The notes beneath the pieces were generated by a model. The model was not told the origin of the DNA and ran no database searches. It saw nothing but the letters and a program-made list of their open reading frames with translations. 64,000 nt of DNA from Lentzea pudingi (GTDB lineage Bacteria > Actinomycetota > Actinomycetes > Mycobacteriales > Pseudonocardiaceae): contig NZ_BMNC01000001.1 of the NCBI RefSeq assembly GCF_014646255.1, forward strand, positions 499,366 through 563,365, given 5' to 3'. The position numbers were made by a program, and so were the translations under genes. Shown here in pieces: positions 59,747-64,000 of this stretch. Each line of letters starts with the position of its first letter. The first letter of the stretch is position 1.

Positions 59747-60538
59747 CACCCCTGTCTCCCGGGCGAAGAACTTCGTGAAGTTCGTGGCCTCGCTGAACCC
59801 GAGCCGGTGCCCGATCGCCGCCGACGACAGATCCGTGTGCACGAGCAGCCGCTTGGCCTCCAGCGTCACGCGGGCGTCGATCAACGCCTTCGCGGACTGC
59901 CCGGTCGCGGCCAGGCAGATGCGGTTCAGGCTGCGCGTCGAGTAGCCGATCCGCGCCGCGTACTCGGCGGCGTTGCGCGTCGAGGCGAATGACCGTTCCA
60001 GCTCCTGCTGGAAGCGTTCGAACCGGGGGTCGTGCCGCGGGGCGTCGCCGGGCAACCTCGCGACGCGCAGCAGCAACGCGCCCAGCAACTGGCACAGCAG
60101 GTCGACGGGTTCGCCGGTGAGCAGGTTGCGGCGGTACTCCTGCCGCAGGTCCTGCATGGCCCGGCTGAAGACCGGCAGCTCGGCCTTCCCCACGGAGTGC
60201 AGCACCGGGCCGAACGGGCCGAGCACCGGCGGCGGGAACGCGGGGGTGAACAGCATCAGGGACGCCTCCGCCGAACCGGACGGCAGCCGGAGCACGCGGC
60301 CCGGGGTGATGTGCAGGAGTGTGCCGGGGGAGCACGGGTGGTCCACGAAATCGACCATGGTCGTGCCGGTGCCCGCGGTGAAGAGGAAGAGCTGGTGGAA
60401 GTCGGTGCGGTGCACCTTCGTCAGGGTTTCCCCGGTCACACGGCGGCGGAGCATGCCGAGGTCGAGCGCTTCGAAGCCCAGCTGCCCGCGGTCGGGGTTG
60501 CTGAAGCCGAACTGGGCGACCTGTCCACTTTTGACCAT
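59723..60538 (-). CDS. AraC-family regulator
   Basis: About 271 residues from ATG at 60538. A -10-like TAGGAT sits 11 bp upstream (60555-60550); an upstream ATG at 60595 would overlap the divergent gene start and is less likely. The N-terminal cupin-like sensing domain (KVHRTDFHQLFLFTAGTGTT, PGTLLHITPGRVLRL) precedes a double helix-turn-helix with NAAEYAARIGYSTRSLNRICL and SSAAIGHRLGFSEATNFTKF, then FARETGVSPGAFR. It probably senses an aromatic or lipid and controls the divergent NTF2/macrodomain/sirtuin operon. Confidence 0.9.
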   Translation of the reverse strand: MVKSGQVAQFGFSNPDRGQLGFEALDLGMLRRRVTGETLTKVHRTDFHQLFLFTAGTGTTMVDFVDHPCSPGTLLHITPGRVLRLPSGSAEASLMLFTPAFPPPVLGPFGPVLHSVGKAELPVFSRAMQDLRQEYRRNLLTGEPVDLLCQLLGALLLRVARLPGDAPRHDPRFERFQQELERSFASTRNAAEYAARIGYSTRSLNRICLAATGQSAKALIDARVTLEAKRLLVHTDLSSAAIGHRLGFSEATNFTKFFARETGVSPGAFRE

Positions 60539-60593
60539 GGTGAGGCGTGATCCTACCTCGATCGGCTCACCCAGGCGTAGCACTGTGTGGGTC

Positions 60594-61346
60594 ATGGACA
60601 ACAAGGAACTCGTGCTCAAGGCCGCAGGCGAACTGTTCAGCGACAAGGACCCGTCCGCTGTGGATCGCTGGGTGGCGCCGGACTACCGCCAGCACAGCTC
60701 GCTCGCCGCGGACGGACCCGAGGCGTTGCGCGGGCTCGTCGCGAGTCTGCCGGAGGACTTCCGCTACGAACCGGCCCGCGTGATCGCGGACGGTGATCTC
60801 GTTGCGCTGCACGGTGTCTACCACGGTTTCGGGCCGGAGCCGCTGGTCGCGTTCGACCTGTTCCGCGTGCGGGACGGCAAGCTCGCCGAGCACTGGGACG
60901 CGCTCACTCCCGTCGTCGCGAACACCGCGAGTGGACGGTCCCAGACGGACGGTGCCGCGCAGCCCGCCGGCGATGACACTGAACGCAACCGTGCGCTCGT
61001 CAAGGAGTTCGCGCAGCGGGTGCTGCAGGACGCCGACTACTCGGTGCTGACCGACTACATCTCCACCGAGATCTACCTGCAGCACAACCCGGAGGCCGCC
61101 GACGGGCTCGACGGGTTCGGCGCCGCCGCCGCGATCTGGGCGCAGCAGGGGAAGAACCTGGTCTACAAGACCGTGCACCAGGTCGTGGCCGAGGGTGATC
61201 TCGTGTTGTTGCAGTCGGAAGGCGAGTTCGGCGAGCCGGTCGCGTACTGGGACCTGTTCCGCGTGCAGGACGGCAAGATCGTCGAGCACTGGGACGTCAT
61301 CGTGCCCGTCCCGGCCGCGCTGCCGCACACCAACGGGCTCTTCTGA
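60594..61346 (+). CDS. Two-domain SnoaL/NTF2-like protein
   Basis: 250 residues, ATG start. Two tandem SnoaL/NTF2-like domains of about 115 residues, joined by a Ser/Asp-rich linker: LKAAGELFSDKDPSAVDRWVA and DLFRVRDGKLAEHWDALTPV, then the partner FAQRVLQDADYSVLTDYIS and YWDLFRVQDGKIVEHWDVIV. Both end in the EHWD motif. They form a cone-shaped pocket; SnoaL relatives are cyclases, isomerases or hydrolases. A 1-bp gap separates it from the macrodomain gene, so this is the first gene of the operon. Confidence 0.82.
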   Translation: MDNKELVLKAAGELFSDKDPSAVDRWVAPDYRQHSSLAADGPEALRGLVASLPEDFRYEPARVIADGDLVALHGVYHGFGPEPLVAFDLFRVRDGKLAEHWDALTPVVANTASGRSQTDGAAQPAGDDTERNRALVKEFAQRVLQDADYSVLTDYISTEIYLQHNPEAADGLDGFGAAAAIWAQQGKNLVYKTVHQVVAEGDLVLLQSEGEFGEPVAYWDLFRVQDGKIVEHWDVIVPVPAALPHTNGLF

Positions 61347-61347
61347 C

Positions 61348-62187
61348 GTGCTCACGACCCTGCCCGACTACCGGCGCGCGGTCGCACTGGACGAGCCCTT
61401 CCGGCCGCTCAGCGCGCCCGCCCCCGCCGGCGAACTCGACGCGCTGACGAGCCTCGCCCTGCGGATGCTCGGCGACGACCCGTGGGTCGGCCCGTTCCAC
61501 CTCCCCGGCAGTGCGCACGAACGGCGGCGGCTGCTGCGGGCGGTGCTGACCGTCCGCGAAGCCGCGCCGTTCGACCCGGAACTCGTCGCCGTGCTCGACG
61601 CGGTGCTCGGCGGCGAACGGCAGCAGTCGGCCGACGTCCGGGACCTGCCCGGACCGGTTTCGGTGTGGCGCGGGGACATCACGCGGCTGAAGGCCGACGC
61701 GATCGTCAACGCCGCCAACGACGCGATGCTCGGCTGCTTCCAGCCGTTGCACGCCTGCGTCGACAACGCGATCCACCACGCCGCCGGACCACGGCTGCGG
61801 GCCGACTGCCGGCGGATCATGGACCTGCAGGGCACCCCCGAACCGACCGGCACCGCGAAGATCACCCGTGGCTACCACCTGCCCGCGTCGTTCGTGCTGC
61901 ACACCGTCGGCCCGATCGTGCGCGGGGGACTGCTGCCCGCCCACGGAAGCGCGCTCGCCGACTCCTACCGGGCCTGTCTGGATCTCGCGGCCGAGGTCCC
62001 GGGGATCCGCACGATCGCGTTCTGCGGCATCAGCACGGGGATCTTCGGGTTCCCGACACGGCCGGCGGCGCGGGTCGCCCACGGCATGGTCCGGGACTGG
62101 CTGGCCGCGAACCCCGGCCGGTTCGACCGGGTGGTGTTCGTGGCGTTCGGCGCTGAAGACGAAGCGGTACACCGGGAGTTGTTGTGA
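61348..62187 (+). CDS. Zinc-type macrodomain ADP-ribose hydrolase
   Basis: 279 residues, GTG start 1 bp after the NTF2-like stop. An approximately 100-residue helical N-terminal part precedes a macrodomain: KADAIVNAANDAMLG (the adenosine/ribose-binding loop, Asn121-Asn124), then GCFQPLHACVDNAIH, with the zinc ligands Cys130, His135 and Cys137. GISTGIFGFPTRPAA is the second phosphate-binding loop. Zinc macrodomains of this kind remove ADP-ribose from proteins and are typically operon-linked to a SirTM sirtuin, as here. Its stop overlaps the sirtuin start. Confidence 0.92.
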   Translation: MLTTLPDYRRAVALDEPFRPLSAPAPAGELDALTSLALRMLGDDPWVGPFHLPGSAHERRRLLRAVLTVREAAPFDPELVAVLDAVLGGERQQSADVRDLPGPVSVWRGDITRLKADAIVNAANDAMLGCFQPLHACVDNAIHHAAGPRLRADCRRIMDLQGTPEPTGTAKITRGYHLPASFVLHTVGPIVRGGLLPAHGSALADSYRACLDLAAEVPGIRTIAFCGISTGIFGFPTRPAARVAHGMVRDWLAANPGRFDRVVFVAFGAEDEAVHRELL

Positions 62188-62972
62188 CGCTGGAGAAGTG
62201 GCTGGACGAGGCCGACCGGGTGCTGATCGCGGCGGGTGCGGGACTCTCGGCGGCGGCCGGGTACGACTACTCGGACACCGAACGGTTCGCCGAGCTCTTC
62301 CCGGTGCTGCACGACAAAGGCCTGTGGGCGCGGTACCAGTTGATCGGGCTGCCGCTGCCGCCCCGGTTGATGTGGGGCTATTGGTCCGTGCACGTCGACG
62401 ACATCCGGTTCGGTGACGAGCCGAACCCTGTGTACCAACGCTTGCGCGAACTCGTCGGTGCTCGTGACCACTTCGTCTTCACCTCCAATGTGGACGGTTT
62501 GTTCGAGCGCAACGGGTTCGACCAGGAGCGGATCTGGACGCCGCAGGGCGACTACGGCCGGTACCAGTGCGAAACGCCGTGCACGCGCGAGACCTGGCCG
62601 AGCAGGCCGATCATCGAGGCCGCGCTCGCCACCTACGACAGGTCGACCGGCGAGGCCACCGCTGTGCCGTCGTGCCCGAGCTGCGGGGGAGAGGTGTTCC
62701 TCAACGTGCACAAGGGACCTGAATACGTGCCCGACCACTACGTGCCCGCCGGGCGGCGGCTCCGCGAGTGGCTCGACGACGGCGTGCTCGTGATCGAGAT
62801 CGGCGCCGGGTACAGCACACCCGGAGTCATCCGCTCACCGGTCGAGTCGGTGGTCCGAGGACTGGCGGGTGCGCGGCTGGTGCGGATCAACCGGGACCAC
62901 GCCGAGGTGCCGGCGGATCTGAACGGACGTGCACTGGGCGTGCGGGCGAACGTGGCGGAGGTGCTGGCATGA
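62184..62972 (+). CDS. SirTM-type (class M) sirtuin, protein ADP-ribosyltransferase
   Basis: 262 residues, GTG overlapping the macrodomain stop. Sirtuin fold: AAGAGLSAAAGYDY (NAD loop), TSNVDGLFE (Asn102/Asp104), TPQGDYGRYQCETPC, and a zinc ribbon with CPSCGG, then IEIGAGYSTPGVIRSP. The catalytic His of deacetylating sirtuins (normally an HG pair after the NID motif) is Gln121 here, the substitution that marks SirTM enzymes, which ADP-ribosylate a carrier protein instead of deacetylating. No GcvH-like or lipoate ligase genes follow, unlike the classical operon. Confidence 0.92.
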   Translation: MTLEKWLDEADRVLIAAGAGLSAAAGYDYSDTERFAELFPVLHDKGLWARYQLIGLPLPPRLMWGYWSVHVDDIRFGDEPNPVYQRLRELVGARDHFVFTSNVDGLFERNGFDQERIWTPQGDYGRYQCETPCTRETWPSRPIIEAALATYDRSTGEATAVPSCPSCGGEVFLNVHKGPEYVPDHYVPAGRRLREWLDDGVLVIEIGAGYSTPGVIRSPVESVVRGLAGARLVRINRDHAEVPADLNGRALGVRANVAEVLA

Positions 62973-64000
62973 GGATCACGGCGGCCGTGGTGGGCGAGAA
63001 GCACGGCGACTTCGAGTTGCGCGAGGTGCTCCTCGACGAGCCGCGCGACGGAGAGGTGCTGGTCCGGGTCGTGGCGGCCGGGATCTGCCACACGGACTCG
63101 ATCACCCGGCACGGCGACCTGCCGTTCCCGCTGCCCGGCGTTCTCGGCCACGAGGGAGCGGGTGTGGTCGAGGCGGTCGGGCCAGGCGTGTCCGGTGTGG
63201 TGGAGGGGGACCACGTCGTGCTCGGCTGGCCGTGGTGCGGCGAGTGCCGCAACTGCCTCGACGGTCAGCCGCGCTACTGCCTGCGGCTGGGCGACCTGCT
63301 GGTCGGCGGCGGACGTGACGACGGGTCGACCGCGTTGCGCCGGCTGGACGGATCGCCGCTGGCGAGCCACTTCTTCGGGCAGTCGTCGTTCGCGACGCAC
63401 GCGGTCGTGCCCCACCGCGGCCTCGTGCCGGTCGAGGGGCCGTTGGAACTGCTGGGTCCCATGGCGTGCGGGCTGTCCACCGGAGCGGGCGCCGTGCTGA
63501 ACGTGCTGAAGCCGCACCCCGGTTCGTCGCTCGTGGTCTACGGCGCCGGCACGGTCGGCCTGGCCGCGATCATGGCCGCGGTCAACAGCGGGGCCACCCG
63601 GATCATCGCGGTGGACCGGCACGAGTCCCGGCTCGCACTGGCGCGCAGGTTCGGCGCCACGGACACCGTGAACGTCGCCGTGGACGACCCCGTCGCGGCG
63701 GTGCATGAGATCTGCGGCGGGCCCGCGGACTTCAGCCTGGAGTGCACCGGGATCGTCGCGGTGTGCCGGCAGGCGGTGGACTCGGTGGGCATGCGCGGGG
63801 TGTGCGCGCTGATCGGTGGGGCGCGGGCAGGGGCGCAGATCGAACTGGACCACCTCAGCACGTTGTGGGGCAAGCGCGTCGTCGGTGTGCTCGGTGGTGA
63901 AGGGCGCGGCCCGTCGCTGATCACGACGCTGATCGACCTCCACCGGCAGGGCAGGTTCCCGTTCGACGAGCTCGTCACGCACTTCCCGTTCGACGGCATT
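62969..64000 (+). CDS. Zinc-dependent alcohol dehydrogenase, cut by the window end
   Basis: 344 residues visible, ATG overlapping the sirtuin stop (ATGA). Medium-chain dehydrogenase: catalytic zinc Cys40 (AAGICHTD), LGHEGAGVVE with His61/Glu62, structural zinc cluster WCGECRNC and YC, and the NAD motif GAGTVGLAAIMAAVNSG. The benzyl-alcohol/S-(hydroxymethyl)mycothiol-like subgroup is likely. Read-through from the sirtuin gene is certain from the overlap, so this is a fourth operon member. It may act on a substrate related to the ADP-ribosylated target (inference). Confidence 0.9.
   Translation, partial: MRITAAVVGEKHGDFELREVLLDEPRDGEVLVRVVAAGICHTDSITRHGDLPFPLPGVLGHEGAGVVEAVGPGVSGVVEGDHVVLGWPWCGECRNCLDGQPRYCLRLGDLLVGGGRDDGSTALRRLDGSPLASHFFGQSSFATHAVVPHRGLVPVEGPLELLGPMACGLSTGAGAVLNVLKPHPGSSLVVYGAGTVGLAAIMAAVNSGATRIIAVDRHESRLALARRFGATDTVNVAVDDPVAAVHEICGGPADFSLECTGIVAVCRQAVDSVGMRGVCALIGGARAGAQIELDHLSTLWGKRVVGVLGGEGRGPSLITTLIDLHRQGRFPFDELVTHFPFDGI

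Noticed and set aside
60593..60596. Overlapping divergent start codons (CATG) of the AraC and NTF2-like genes
   Set aside because: The AraC gene is better started at 60538, which is preceded by a -10-like TAGGAT; the overlap is then incidental.

Overview
The window is a high-GC (roughly 70 percent) actinobacterial chromosome segment. GTG and TTG starts are frequent, start and stop codons often overlap, and several genes look nearly leaderless. The family set (an XRE/DUF397 pair, mycothiol-type maleylpyruvate isomerase folds, GH18 and GH16 secreted hydrolases, many two-component pairs) suggests a soil actinomycete, possibly Pseudonocardiaceae (Lentzea or Saccharothrix relatives). That assignment is inference. 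No rRNA, tRNA, CRISPR array, transposase or phage gene was seen.

Region 1 (1-8.6 kb): the end of a serine-hydrolase-like membrane protein coupled to a NarL-type histidine kinase/regulator pair; an IclR-aldehyde dehydrogenase unit; a phosphotransferase; two microproteins; a YdcF-type membrane protein; and a metal (probably copper) cluster, with DUF305 and DUF6153 genes facing a DUF4396 gene across a CsoR-like palindrome. Region 2 (8.6-26.8 kb): a secreted GH18 chitinase whose promoter carries the 12-bp chitinase element; an AraC/VOC pair; a decayed metallo-beta-lactamase-fold gene disrupted by short tandem repeats; a second kinase/regulator pair; an ECF sigma factor with a VOC protein; a MarR-MMPL efflux unit with an operator; an AlkZ-like protein; a PASTA protein; an XRE-hydrolase divergon; a TPR/membrane-protein pair; and a uridine-kinase-like P-loop protein.

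Region 3 (26.8-34.4 kb): a complete, tightly overlapping kdpFABC-kdpDE potassium operon headed by an extra 27-residue membrane microprotein. Region 4 (34.4-42.8 kb): secreted GH16 glucanase, exported amidohydrolase, a LysA-like decarboxylase, a secreted sphingomyelinase-like phosphodiesterase, KDPG aldolase, a TetX-like flavin monooxygenase with an XRE-cupin regulator, and a methyltransferase with a His-Gly repeat. Region 5 (42.8-52.4 kb): a MacAB-like exporter operon ending in a truncated response regulator; XRE/DUF397 and a flavin monooxygenase; regulator debris; a second uridine-kinase-like protein; a CPA1 antiporter; and a MerR-thioredoxin unit with a 19-bp-spaced promoter.

Region 6 (52.4-57.9 kb): a probable sulfur-scavenging locus. 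Two flavin (LLM) monooxygenases are followed by an ABC importer preceded by a Cys-bearing leader peptide. The leader start codon lies inside a perfect 14-bp stem. A receiver-less winged-helix protein closes the operon. Region 7 (58-64 kb): tandem kinase-fold paralogues, an AraC regulator, and an overlapping operon made of a double NTF2-like protein, a zinc-type macrodomain, a class M sirtuin (SirTM) and a zinc alcohol dehydrogenase cut by the window end. The macrodomain-sirtuin pair is a known ADP-ribosylation module; its coupling to the flanking two genes appears unusual.
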